A DNA stretch of 64,000 nucleotides from Anderseniella sp963700735 (lineage in GTDB: Bacteria > Pseudomonadota > Alphaproteobacteria > Rhizobiales > Aestuariivirgaceae), in contig CAVOYR010000007.1 in the NCBI GenBank assembly GCA_963700735.1, positions 248,001 to 312,000 on the forward strand. Direction: 5' to 3'. Below, piece after piece: positions 35,049 to 43,378 of this stretch (positions are counted from its first letter, which is position 1; every line of letters begins with the position of its first letter). The notes under the pieces are model-generated. The model saw only the letters and a program-made list of their open reading frames with translations, was not told the origin of the DNA and searched no databases. The position numbers and the translations under genes were made by a program.

Positions 35049-36742
35049 AGGGCAAGTCCCTGCGCTGCGCCGTCTATACCCGCAAGTCCACAGAGGAAGG
35101 TCTCGAGCAGGACTTCAACTCGCTGGATGCGCAACGAGAGGCTTGTGCCGCCTACATTACCTCGCAGGCAAGCCTGGGCTGGAATCTGCTGACAAAGCCC
35201 TACGATGACGGCGGCATCTCGGGTGGCACAATGGACAGACCCGCCCTGCAGAACCTGCTCGGCGATATTCGGGCAGGACGGGTCGATGTCGTCGTGGTCT
35301 ACAAGATCGACCGGTTGACCCGCTCCCTCATGGATTTCGCCCGCATCGTCGAGGTCTTCGACCGTCACGAGGTGTCCTTCGTGTCGGTCACCCAGCAGTT
35401 CAACACCACCACGTCCATGGGACGGCTGACGCTCAATGTCTTGCTGTCGTTTGCCCAGTTCGAGCGGGAGGTCACCGCCGAGCGCATCCGGGACAAGTTC
35501 GCCGCCTCAAGGAAGCGGGGCATGTGGATGGGCGGACCAGTACCAGTCGGCTACAGGGTCGAGACCCGCAAGCTGGTAATCGAGCCCCGGGAGGCAGAAC
35601 TGGTTCACCGGATCTTCAGTCTGTACCTCGAATGCGGCTCGGTGCCGGCACTCAAGGACAGGCTTAATGACCTTGGCATCCAGACACCACGGCGGCGCAG
35701 CAGATCAGGCCGGACATCCGGAGGGACCCGGTTCTCGCGGGGGCGGCTTTACTGGACCTTGTCCAACCCGGTCTATGCCGGTGACGTGCGTCATGGCAGC
35801 AACACGTGGCCCGGACAGCACGATGCGATCGTCGAGCGAACGCTGTGGGATTCCGTTCAGCAGCGCCTGCAGGAAGGCTCACAACCAACACCGGGCGACA
35901 GGTCCCGACAGGACCCGAGTCTGCTTTGTGGCCTCGCCCATGATGAAACTGGCGATCGTCTCACGCCGACGTTCACCGTCAAGGCGGGACGGCGGTACCG
36001 CTACTATGTCTCCAATCGCCTGGTCACAGCAGGCAGAAGGCGTGACCACGCGGCCTGGCGGTTGCCTGCAAGACAACTCGAGCAGGCGGTTATCGATGCA
36101 CTGGCAACACTGCTGTGCGACCAGGTGCGGATGCTGGATCAACTGGCACCTTCGGAAAGCAGCCCCGGGGAGGTGATCGGGACCATCGACAAGGCCTGCG
36201 AACTCGCAAGCGAACTCCGGACAGACCCCGGCCAGGCAAGATCACTCGTCCGTTCAGTCATCGATCGGGTGACAGTCACACCGGGGCAACTAAAGCTGCT
36301 CATCAATCGCGAGAAGTTGTGCACCGCGCTAGAAATTCAGCCACCATCGATGGATAGCCACGCCAGTTTCGAGATCCACCATCCATTCACCCTCAGGCGG
36401 CGTGGCATCGAGGCTCGTCTCGTCATGGCAACCCCGGAACTGAATTGCGGGTGCGTGGATAGCAAGCTCGTCAGCAAGCTTGCCGAAGCCCGGCACTGGC
36501 TTGATCTGGCCACCAGCGCATCTGGCCTCTCCATCACCGAACTTGCCAGACAGAAGGGAGCAGATCCTCGCGAGGTTACCCGCATCCTGCCCCTGGCGTT
36601 CCTGGCCCCAGACATCGTCGAGGCCATTCTTGACGGGCGGCAGCCGGTCGAGCTGACCTCAACGCGCCTCAGGCGACACAGGCCCATCCCGCTCAACTGG
36701 CAGCAACAACGCATCCTGCTCGGATTCCCGCCCGCACAGTGA
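35045..36742 (+). CDS. Large serine recombinase
   Basis: 565 aa from ATG 35045; the frame is also open upstream but that part is the DUF2924 gene in another frame. Residues 1-~150 form the resolvase domain with the catalytic Ser in VYTRKSTEEG, the Arg-bearing VYKIDRLTRSLMDFARIVEV and QFEREVTAERIRDK. A recombinase domain (VGYRVETRKLVIEPREAELV) and a zinc-ribbon-like segment (SLLCGLAHDETGDRLTPTF) follow. The zinc ribbon appears to have lost most cysteines. It catalyses site-specific integration, excision or inversion. No matching attachment sites can be assigned. Confidence 0.92.
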   Translation: MKGKSLRCAVYTRKSTEEGLEQDFNSLDAQREACAAYITSQASLGWNLLTKPYDDGGISGGTMDRPALQNLLGDIRAGRVDVVVVYKIDRLTRSLMDFARIVEVFDRHEVSFVSVTQQFNTTTSMGRLTLNVLLSFAQFEREVTAERIRDKFAASRKRGMWMGGPVPVGYRVETRKLVIEPREAELVHRIFSLYLECGSVPALKDRLNDLGIQTPRRRSRSGRTSGGTRFSRGRLYWTLSNPVYAGDVRHGSNTWPGQHDAIVERTLWDSVQQRLQEGSQPTPGDRSRQDPSLLCGLAHDETGDRLTPTFTVKAGRRYRYYVSNRLVTAGRRRDHAAWRLPARQLEQAVIDALATLLCDQVRMLDQLAPSESSPGEVIGTIDKACELASELRTDPGQARSLVRSVIDRVTVTPGQLKLLINREKLCTALEIQPPSMDSHASFEIHHPFTLRRRGIEARLVMATPELNCGCVDSKLVSKLAEARHWLDLATSASGLSITELARQKGADPREVTRILPLAFLAPDIVEAILDGRQPVELTSTRLRRHRPIPLNWQQQRILLGFPPAQ

Positions 36743-37357
36743 GCCGAACCGCCGAGCTTCCTTCCAGAACCGTGGACACCCAACTGGCCTCGCAGAGACG
36801 AACCTGCGAGTTGGGGCAGGTCGGGCCGCAACACGGCGTCTCCTGTCCACCAAACGGCAACCGGCCAGGGCCAATCGCCCGGAATGACGGAAGAATTCCA
36901 GGCACCCTCAAAAAGTCTCGGAAAACGGGGAAAGAATGGTGGTGGGTGCAGTCTATCGCTAACCAGTCTCCGTTTGAGATTCCCCTGATATACGGGAATT
37001 TACAGGGAAATTTCGCACTTTCGGCTGCTTTTGAAGGTATGCAGACCAGAAATGTGCTGCAATATCAGAAACTTAAACTTGAAATTCCCTAAATGCCCTA
37101 ACAGGGAAAATTTTTCAACAAACAGGGAATTCCTGCGAGCTATCAGGGAAATCGTTCAAGCGTTCAGGGAAAGTGACTCTGGAGTGATCGATGGCCATCC
37201 GGCGTACCCATGCGCGGCGACCAATTTGGTATCACGATTTCCCCAAGATGACTGCTTTACCCGCCAAAGCAGATGGGGTGGATGGCTCCCGCTCCCGGCA
37301 TCGTAATGTGCCAAATTTGTGGTTGCTATCGACCACGAGCAAGAGGAGCCATCTGTC
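36743..37357. other. Gene-free stretch after the serine recombinase
   Basis: No credible gene is present. The segment holds five CAGGGAA repeats (37003-37171). From roughly 37275 it holds what is probably the left end of the following IS110 element. Confidence 0.55.
37003..37171 (+). repeat. Cluster of five CAGGGAA motifs
   Basis: CAGGGAA occurs at 37003, 37102, 37123, 37144 and 37165; the last four are spaced exactly 21 bp apart. Reverse-oriented TTCCC blocks lie near 36980 and 37085. Such AT-rich CAGGGAA runs are often seen beside serine recombinase genes in Rhizobiales and may be binding sites for the recombinase or its partner. Confidence 0.5.
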
Positions 37358-38092
37358 ATGAGTATTAGCACCGTCGGCCTCGATCTGGCCAAGAACGTTT
37401 TTCAGGTTCACGCGATTGATGATGCGGGCGAAGTCATTGTCCGCCGCTCGTTGCGGCGTCGTCAGGTGCTGCCGTTTTTTACCAAACTGGAGCCCTGCCT
37501 GATCGGCATGGAAGCTTGCGGCACGAGCCATCATTGGGTGCGCGAGCTTGCGGCGTTGGGCCATGAGGTCAAGCTGATGCCGCCTGGGTATGTAAAGCCG
37601 TACGTCAAACGGGGCAAGACGGACGCAGCAGATGCAGAAGCGATTGCGGAAGCGGTGAGGCGTCCGACAATGCGCTTCGTTGCGATTAAGACGCCTGAGC
37701 AGCAATCGGTCGTGGCGCTGCATCGCGCACGGCATCTGCTGGTTGGACAGCGCACCCAACTGATCAACATGATCCGGTCCCAACTGGCTGAATACGGCAT
37801 TGCGCTTGCCAAAGGCGTTCACCACGCACACAGGCTTATCGATGAACTTGTGGATGGGGTAGCGCCCGACATTCCTGCGCTGGCATGCAAGCTCATCGTC
37901 GCCTTGGCCGAGCAGGTCCGCGACCTGCAGAGCCAGATCGTCATGTTCGAAGGGGAGATTAGGAGCTGGTTCCGCGGTAACGATTTGGCCAGGCGGCTCG
38001 AAACCATCCCCGGCATCGGCTACATCACGGCGTCTGCACTGGCGGCCTCGGTCACCGATCCCCATCGCTTTACATCGGCACGCCAGTTGGAG
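37358..38092 (+). pseudogene. IS110-family transposase, 3'-truncated
   Basis: The frame from ATG 37358 (AAGAGGAG upstream) encodes ~245 residues: GLDLAKNVFQVHAID with the first catalytic Asp, CLIGMEACGTSHHW with the Glu, and KRGKTDAADAEAIAEAV with the two Asp residues of the DEDD site. The C-terminal transposase_20 domain begins (LETIPGIGYITASALAASV) but stops at 38092, where an IS3 element abuts. About 90 residues, including the conserved Ser region, are gone. The rest of the gene is not found on the far side of the IS3 element. Confidence 0.9.
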
Positions 38093-38155
38093 TGCCCCCA
38101 CTGAAGTGGTCCACCAACTGGGATAGATTTATCCCGCAATTTGGAGGACCAGGAG

Positions 38156-38434
38156 ATGGCTGGAAAGCGAGACAAACCCGAAGTGATTGTATCGAAGCTG
38201 CGGCAGGTTGAGGTGCTGCAGGGCCAGGGAATGAAGATTGCCGATGCAGTTCGGCAGATCGGCATTACCCAGCAGACCTATTACCGTTGGCGCAAGGAGT
38301 ACGGCGGGATGAACCGGGACCAGCTGAAGAGGCTGAAGGAGCTTGAGAAGGAGAACGCGCGTCTGAGACGTGCCGTCTCCGACCTGACGCTGGACAAGCT
38401 GATCCTGACCGAGGCTGCAAGGGGAAACTTCTGA
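38156..38434 (+). CDS. IS3-family OrfA
   Basis: 92 aa from ATG 38156 (GGAGGACCAGGAG upstream). An N-terminal helix-turn-helix (MKIADAVRQIGITQQTYYRW) and a leucine-rich coiled coil (LKRLKELEKENARLRRAVSDL) are the standard OrfA parts for terminal-repeat binding and multimerisation. The ending LTEAARGNF is typical of IS407-like members. In this family a -1 programmed frameshift near the 3' end fuses OrfA with OrfB to make the transposase. Confidence 0.9.
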   Translation: MAGKRDKPEVIVSKLRQVEVLQGQGMKIADAVRQIGITQQTYYRWRKEYGGMNRDQLKRLKELEKENARLRRAVSDLTLDKLILTEAARGNF

Positions 38435-39281
38435 GCCCTTCACGCCGACGCAAGTGCATTGACCTGGTGCGGCAGAACCTCGGCGTCTCGGAGCGCCAGG
38501 CCTGCCGCACGCTGGGTCAGCACCGTTCCACCCAGCGCAAGGTTCCACAAGGCAGGCCAGATGAAGAGCGGCTGACACAGGACATCATCGAGCTGGCTCG
38601 TCAGTATGGCCGCTACGGCTATCGGCCCGTGACGGCGTTGCTGAACCAGTCTGGCTGGCACGTGAACCACAAGCGGGTCGAACGCATCTGGAAGCGTGAG
38701 GGGCTGAAGGTCCCACCAAAACAACCCAAGCGGAGCAGGCTCTGGCTGAACGACGGCTCATGTGTCCGACTGCGGCCGGAATACCCGAACCATGTCTGGT
38801 CCTACGACTTCGTCCAGGACCGGACCCATGACGGACGTGCCTACAGAACCCTCAACATCATCGACGAGTTCACCAAGGAGGCTCTGATGATCCGTGTTGC
38901 CCGCAAGCTCAGCTCAACCGACGTGGTCGATGCGCTGACCGATCTGTTCATCCTGCGAGGACCACCGCAGTTCATCCGGTCGGACAATGGCCCCGAGTTC
39001 ATCGCCCAGAATGTCCGGGACTGGATCACCGCAGTTGGCGCAAAGACCGCCTACATCGAGCCAGGATCACCGTGGGAGAACGGATACTGCGAGAGCTTCA
39101 ATGCCCGCTTCAGGGACGAACTGCTCAATGGCGAGGTCTTCTACACCTGAAGGAAGCCCGCATCGTCATCGAGCAGTGGCGTCAGCACTACAACACGGTC
39201 AGGCCACACAGCGCCCTGGGCTATCGACCCCCGGCACCGGAGAGCATCATCCCCATGGATCAAATCCCCACCATGCACTAA
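38431..39281 (+). pseudogene. IS3-family OrfB (DDE transposase), frameshifted
   Basis: The frame overlapping the orfA end continues through RQNLGVSERQACRTLGQHRS and the rve core: WSYDFVQDRT with the first Asp, RSDNGPEF with the second, and PWENGYCESFN with the Glu. A base appears to be missing near 39144-39149, so the main frame ends NGEVFYT at TGA. The remaining conserved tail, KEARIVIEQWRQHYNT then RPHSALGYRPPAP, follows in the next frame and ends at 39281. Only one defect separates it from a complete transposase. Confidence 0.87.
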
Positions 39282-39310
39282 CATTTACCCCGGACCACTC
39301 AGTGGGGGCA

Positions 39311-39967
39311 GATCAGATCCCCGGGACCGGGAGAAGCACATCGTCCGCAACAAGGCGGGAACCGGCGTGGAAACCGCACCCGCGAAGAAGCATTTCAACT
39401 TCAATCGGCATTGAGGATGGTCATCGCCGCACCCTTGTTGTCACGAACTGGCAATTTCGACCGGTTGAAACAAATGTCCGGATGGGGTCAAAACCGGCCG
39501 GTTTCCGCTTCCCGAAATATGGTCCGTTGTGCCCCCGAAAGCGGACAAGGCTGTCAGCTTCAAAACCATTCGGCTACACGGCCCATTTCGAATGGAACCT
39601 GAGCGGAAGGCACCCAACCATTGGGTAGGAGAGCTCTGCCAGAAAACCCCTCGTGTACACGGGGAGTTCTGACATCAGGGACCTCGTGAAGAGCCGGTAC
39701 ATTCACTCGCATGCATCCGGTTTGGCGGCAGCAGCACCGAGAACTGTTTTGCGTTGGTCGAGTACTGCGGGGCTTCGCAGCCCATCGGCGCCAGGAAGGC
39801 CACCATTGGCTTGGACACAGAAATTTGCCCTTGCGAACTCAAACGCTCCACAGAGACTGCGCCCCGTGACACTTGACTGCCCCTCGATAACTACCGTCGT
39901 AAGTTACCTCTATCTTCAAAACTCATAGGAAGGTTCAGTGGGAGAAGGATAGGACAGTTAGTAGGAA
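39311..39967. other. Gene-free stretch with repeat copy G
   Basis: No recognisable gene. It holds repeat copy G (39499-39564) and a short open frame near 39320-39415 that ends KKHFNFNRH and resembles nothing I know. The segment 39600-39967 shows no clear feature. Confidence 0.5.
39499..39564 (+). repeat. 65-bp dispersed repeat, copy G
   Basis: Same-orientation partner of 34551-34615. It marks the right side of the segment that holds the DUF2924/recombinase cassette and the IS110 and IS3 elements. Confidence 0.75.
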
Positions 39968-40384
39968 CTACCGTTCCTGCCTGGCTGGAACAGGCGTTCC
40001 GTGTGGTTGGCGCATCTGTTCCTCCCACATTTGGCGCCAGGCGTCCTTTTTCTCCTGCCCAATGCGAGCCAGCGCTTTCCAGCTGATGTGATAGTTGCAG
40101 GTGCCGTTCTGGCCGACGGTCCGCCAAGTCAGGAGCCCCTTCACCCGCAACTCTTGCTTGGCTTTGCCGATTGCCCTGACAGACACTCCAAGCAAATGAG
40201 CTAGCCGGGCTTCGCTGGGGTCGCACCTGAAGGTCCGTTTATTCACATGGCCGACAAGTTCGATGCCTAGGCGCCGTGCTGTTGGGCTTAGACCTGGTGC
40301 GCGGTTGAAACCCTCGTTGGCTTTGGCAATGTCACGGCCGCTGAACGCGGGCTGATTGGTGGGGGAGTTTTCACTCGACATCAT
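39968..40384 (-). CDS. Helix-turn-helix DNA-binding protein
   Basis: 138 aa (or 137 from the second ATG). Residues about 35-100 contain TARRLGIELVGHVNKRTFRC and PSEARLAHLLGVSVRAIGKAKQEL, a winged-helix/HTH_36-like fold of the sort found in plasmid replication and phage regulator proteins. The C-terminus is hydrophilic. Its start overlaps the stop of the preceding 57-aa gene by ATGA, so it is the last member of a chain of small coupled genes behind the integrase. It may be a replication or excision regulator of the island. Confidence 0.75.
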   Translation of the reverse strand: MMSSENSPTNQPAFSGRDIAKANEGFNRAPGLSPTARRLGIELVGHVNKRTFRCDPSEARLAHLLGVSVRAIGKAKQELRVKGLLTWRTVGQNGTCNYHISWKALARIGQEKKDAWRQMWEEQMRQPHGTPVPARQER

Positions 40385-40554
40385 GCTTCCCCCCGCCTGA
40401 TCCAGTCGAGATAGATGCCGGCATGCAGCAAGGGCAGCCCATGTTTCGGAGCCAGCCGACGCACCTTCGGCTGATCTCGCCTGAGATGGCTGCGTTCAGC
40501 CCAGCTGCAGAGCGGTGCTACCTTGAAGTCCAGGTGAGGGTGCTTTATCTTCAT
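40381..40554 (-). CDS. Small basic protein (57 aa), unknown
   Basis: A short frame from ATG 40554 (AGAGGAA immediately upstream) to TGA at 40381. It reads MKIKHPHLDFKVAPLCSWAE and continues with RSHLRRDQPKVRRLAPKHG, ending LDWIRRGEA. It overlaps both neighbours by ATGA: its start is inside the stop of the Cys-rich gene and its stop is inside the start of the HTH gene. That double coupling is the main reason to accept it as a real gene. No function can be assigned. Confidence 0.6.
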   Translation of the reverse strand: MKIKHPHLDFKVAPLCSWAERSHLRRDQPKVRRLAPKHGLPLLHAGIYLDWIRRGEA

Positions 40555-40844
40555 TTCCTCTGATCCTTGTCATTTGTCGTGATGGGCATTGGAGAATTGC
40601 CCTGCTGCGACTGACCCTCGCGGCGGGGCTTCTTATTTGAAGAGGTCTGTTGCTCGGGACCCTCCGCATACACGCGAGTTTTGGCAAAGCCCTTAGTGGT
40701 CGAAGGGTTAGGGTCCATGCCCATGCGGAACGGATGCAAAGGGCACGTGTACACGGGGCAAAGTCGAACCTCCTGCGGCTGGTAGCAGGAGCAGTCGAGG
40801 CACTTGTCTCGAACGGTGCGGAGGATTTCGGACTTGGTAGTCAT
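40551..40844 (-). CDS. Cys-rich small protein of integrative elements
   Basis: 97 aa. The N-terminal half has KCLDCSCYQPQEVRLCPVYT followed by CPLHPFRMG, five or six cysteines in a pattern fit for a zinc or iron-sulphur site, known from short proteins of phages and islands. The C-terminal half is polar and Gln/Lys-rich. The gene follows the AlpA-like gene by only three bases and overlaps the next start by ATGA. It is probably a DNA-binding or accessory protein of the element. Function not known. Confidence 0.7.
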   Translation of the reverse strand: MTTKSEILRTVRDKCLDCSCYQPQEVRLCPVYTCPLHPFRMGMDPNPSTTKGFAKTRVYAEGPEQQTSSNKKPRREGQSQQGNSPMPITTNDKDQRK

Positions 40845-40847
40845 GGC

Positions 40848-41042
40848 TTAGCCCTCCGATGTGCTTGAGCGGCGCTGGCGTTCCAGCCAACGTTCAAAGG
40901 ACGAGGTTTCGTAGATGACCCGCCTGCCACATCGGAAGAAGTCGGGGCCGCCGCCGTAGACGCGGAGTTTTGCGAGGTAGCTGCCGGAGATAGGGTAGCG
41001 TTTCTCCGCTTCAGCAGTGTCGAAGTATTTCTGGGGTTGCAT
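40848..41042 (-). CDS. AlpA/MerR-like excisionase-type HTH protein
   Basis: 64 aa from ATG 41042 (GGTGAG five bases upstream). The sequence YFDTAEAEKRYPISGSYLAK then RCGRRVIYETSSFERWLERQ is the HTH_17 winged-helix pattern of AlpA and phage excisionases, which bend att DNA or activate the integrase gene. It is the first gene of the small-gene chain (41042 to 39968), separated from the gene before it by about 100 bp that could hold a promoter. Together with the integrase it is the likely control of excision. Confidence 0.85.
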   Translation of the reverse strand: MQPQKYFDTAEAEKRYPISGSYLAKLRVYGGGPDFFRCGRRVIYETSSFERWLERQRRSSTSEG

Positions 41043-41146
41043 TAGTCTCACCGTAGAAATCGCAGGCCAACCGCCTGCCAGTGAGATGACGCTAGAGAAT
41101 GCGTAAGGGACCGAGCATCTGATTTGTTCGGAGTTTTTCTGATCGC

Positions 41147-41923
41147 CTAGCTATCAGAACAGTCGAAGTGCTTTGAATAACGTCTAGCCAACCGACTTTG
41201 CTTACTGTCAACAGTTCCGTGACCGGGAGCGTCGTTTGCTAGTTGGCCTGCCGCCGCCCATACCGAAATCTTCTTGTTGGTAATGAGCTTCTTCATCTCA
41301 TCTAGATACGGGATGTCCTGTTCATATAGGCCGCGGTATGCTTCATTTGTCGACGATGCATCTGCATTGAATGCGGCAATGGACGACGGATCTATGAAGG
41401 CTGAGAACAGTCTCTCGCCGGTATCATTGCAGACAAGTTTGCCTGTGTGGACGTCCTCAACTTCAAACGAGGCAAGACTGTCATGGGGTATCAGGGTAAG
41501 TGGACTAGTTGGAGATAGCTGACGAGCATATAGAGGTCGCCTTTGTGCAATCACCTTCTTCAAAAATTTCTTGCCCCGACTTCTTGCGTCAGCCTTCCAA
41601 TCCCGAATGAATTTGATCGTCTCATCGTCATCAATGGCAAACGTGAGGCCATCATCTTCTTCAAGGTCAAGCAAAGGGTATTCCCATGTGTGTTGTTCCC
41701 CATCTGGCGCCTCTTGACACTTCAAGCCCCATTTACCCGTTTCAAAATTGATCTCTAGATCGACAAACTCGCCGTACCTGTACACATTTCCTCTTCGCCT
41801 AATGTGAGCTGTGATCCCCTCCAACTCCTTGGTGAGCATGATACGGTTGACATTGTCCAGAGCCAAGAATGCCCGCCAGAATGGCAGCCAGTTGTCTTGT
41901 GGCTTTTCAAACTTCGTCGGCAT
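41147..41923 (-). CDS. Unknown protein coupled to the integrase gene
   Basis: 258 aa. Its ATG overlaps the integrase stop by ATGA, so the two are cotranslated. The sequence is soluble, mixed alpha/beta, with an acidic stretch (LLDLEEDDGLTFAIDDDETI) and no known domain. There are no membrane segments or obvious catalytic motifs. It appears more AT-rich than the integrase gene. Coupling to an integrase is typical of either recombination accessories or host-defence cargo placed in the integrase transcript; which applies here cannot be told. Confidence 0.6.
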   Translation of the reverse strand: MPTKFEKPQDNWLPFWRAFLALDNVNRIMLTKELEGITAHIRRRGNVYRYGEFVDLEINFETGKWGLKCQEAPDGEQHTWEYPLLDLEEDDGLTFAIDDDETIKFIRDWKADARSRGKKFLKKVIAQRRPLYARQLSPTSPLTLIPHDSLASFEVEDVHTGKLVCNDTGERLFSAFIDPSSIAAFNADASSTNEAYRGLYEQDIPYLDEMKKLITNKKISVWAAAGQLANDAPGHGTVDSKQSRLARRYSKHFDCSDS

Positions 41924-43215
41924 CAGGAGCTGTTTTGCTTGTTTATTTTGACAACGTGGCCTTTTGAACCTGCCTCACCAAGAGCGGCTGCGATGGAATG
42001 GCCGATAGCATTCGACGCTCGCCGCAGGGGGTCGGCATCAAGGTGCGCGTAACGCTGTGTCGTCGCTGCTTGTGTATGACCAAGTAGCTTGCCGATGATC
42101 GGCAAACCCATCCCCCCGCCAGCTCCGAAGGCTGCAAAGTTGTGTCGCAGATCATGGAGCCGGACACCCTCAAGGCCAGCGCGTCGGGACACAACAGCCC
42201 ACGGCCTCTTCAGGTCGTGACGCGGTTTCTCGCCGGCGGTCCCGGCCGTATTGCTGGCAATGACATAAGCGCCGACACGGGGGAGGTTGGCCAGTACAGC
42301 CAATGCCGGCGCATTTAGGACAACGGATTTCTTGCCGGTCTTTGACGTGGGTAGAAACAACATGCCACGCTCAAGATCGACGTTATCCCATTTCAGATGG
42401 AGGATTTCCCGCAGACGGCAACCGGTCAGAAGTAGGAGCCTGATGGCCGCGGCAGCATGCTCACTGATCACCGTGCGACGCTCACCCTTCGGCAGGTGTT
42501 TTGATTTCTTTGTCTGATCAATGTCCCACTCAATACCGGTCGTCTCTGCTTCGCGGATAGCAGCACCCAGCCGCTCAAGTTCATCGATTGACAGATACCG
42601 TTCCCGTCCCTGTTCCTTGTACTTCTCGACGCCACGGGCTGGGTTCATGCCCTCAGGCACAACCCCATGCTTTCCGGCATATCCGTACATGGACCCGATA
42701 ACTGCCAGTACCTGATTTGCTTGATAAAGCTTTTGCCTCCAGCTTGAATGCAATCTGGAAATGTCTGCCCGCGATACATCCTTTGCCTTTAACCTTCCCA
42801 GCTTGGGCAACACAATCCGCTCTAGTATATATTGATAGCGCTTCTGCGTCGTCTCGGCCTTCTTGCCTACGTGTTCCGCGAGAAACTCCTCGGCCAACTG
42901 AGCCACCGTCATAGCCGCTCGTTCTTGGGCCTTCTTCCCTTGCGGGTCGTCGCCCATCTTTGTCCGAGCGCGGAGCTTCTCTGCCATTTTACGGGCCTGC
43001 TCAGGCGTGAAGTCAGACGTCGAGCCAATAGTGATGCGCCTTTTCTGTACACCCCGGCCTCCTTCGCCGGGACGGTACTCAAACACCCACGACTTCTTGC
43101 CCGACGGATAAACCCGCAGGCCAAAGCCCGTAATCTCCGCATCAAAGAGTATGTATCGCGACGGACGAGGTCCGGCAGCATCCACGATACGTTTGGCTAT
43201 TTTAACCTTAGACAC
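41923..43215 (-). CDS. P4-type tyrosine integrase of the island
   Basis: 430 aa. The N-terminal DUF4102-like arm-binding domain (FDAEITGFGLRVYPSGKKSW) is followed by a SAM-like core-binding part (SRADISRLHSSWRQKLYQAN). The catalytic domain has the first Arg in TGCRLREILHLKW, the HxxR box HDLRHNFAAF, the second His in LLGHTQAATT and the nucleophilic Tyr in QRYAHLD. All key residues are present. The gene lies 163 bp from attR and reads into the island, the standard layout for tRNA-targeting integrases. It would cut and join the 50-bp att core. Confidence 0.96.
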   Translation of the reverse strand: MSKVKIAKRIVDAAGPRPSRYILFDAEITGFGLRVYPSGKKSWVFEYRPGEGGRGVQKRRITIGSTSDFTPEQARKMAEKLRARTKMGDDPQGKKAQERAAMTVAQLAEEFLAEHVGKKAETTQKRYQYILERIVLPKLGRLKAKDVSRADISRLHSSWRQKLYQANQVLAVIGSMYGYAGKHGVVPEGMNPARGVEKYKEQGRERYLSIDELERLGAAIREAETTGIEWDIDQTKKSKHLPKGERRTVISEHAAAAIRLLLLTGCRLREILHLKWDNVDLERGMLFLPTSKTGKKSVVLNAPALAVLANLPRVGAYVIASNTAGTAGEKPRHDLKRPWAVVSRRAGLEGVRLHDLRHNFAAFGAGGGMGLPIIGKLLGHTQAATTQRYAHLDADPLRRASNAIGHSIAAALGEAGSKGHVVKINKQNSS

Positions 43216-43240
43216 GGAAGTTCAGCCTCTGAAAACTGAG

Positions 43241-43262
43241 CGGGTCGCCACCGGGTCGCCAC
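43241..43262 (+). promoter_or_regulatory. Tandem putative integrase arm-type sites, right end
   Basis: CGGGTCGCCAC occurs twice in direct tandem (43241-43251 and 43252-43262), just upstream of the integrase gene. One copy is at the left end (1310-1320). They could bind the integrase arm domain and also repress its promoter. Confidence 0.55.
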
Positions 43263-43378
43263 CGAGAAGGAAAACTCGGTACAACCTCAGGAAACAGAGT
43301 ACATGAAAAAGGCTTGATAACAAAGCTTTAGCAAAGCTGTAGGCAACCACAAGAAACCGCCTGAAACCAACGCCCTAC

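Larger units (their letters stand above)
38093..39310 (+). mobile_element. IS3-family insertion sequence
   Basis: The ends are TGCCCCCACTGAAGTGGTCC and, inverted at the right, TGCCCCCACTGAGTGGTCC, matching but for one gap. Length is 1218 bp. Orf A and a frameshifted orf B lie between. The four bases outside the ends differ (GGAG left, GATC right), so no target duplication remains. Left flank is IS110 and right flank is unrelated, so a deletion or recombination followed insertion. Confidence 0.88.

Noticed and set aside
37003..37171. CRISPR-like array
   Set aside because: The repeats are only 7 bp and the intervals are too short for spacers; no cas genes are in the window.
39675..39872. Short minus-strand frame after the IS3 element
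   Set aside because: No ribosome site and no recognisable similarity; composition alone does not support a gene.
41139..41158. Terminator hairpin after the 258-aa gene
   Set aside because: TCTGAT/ATCAGA can pair, but the T-run is on the wrong side for the leftward transcript and the stem overlaps the stop codon.
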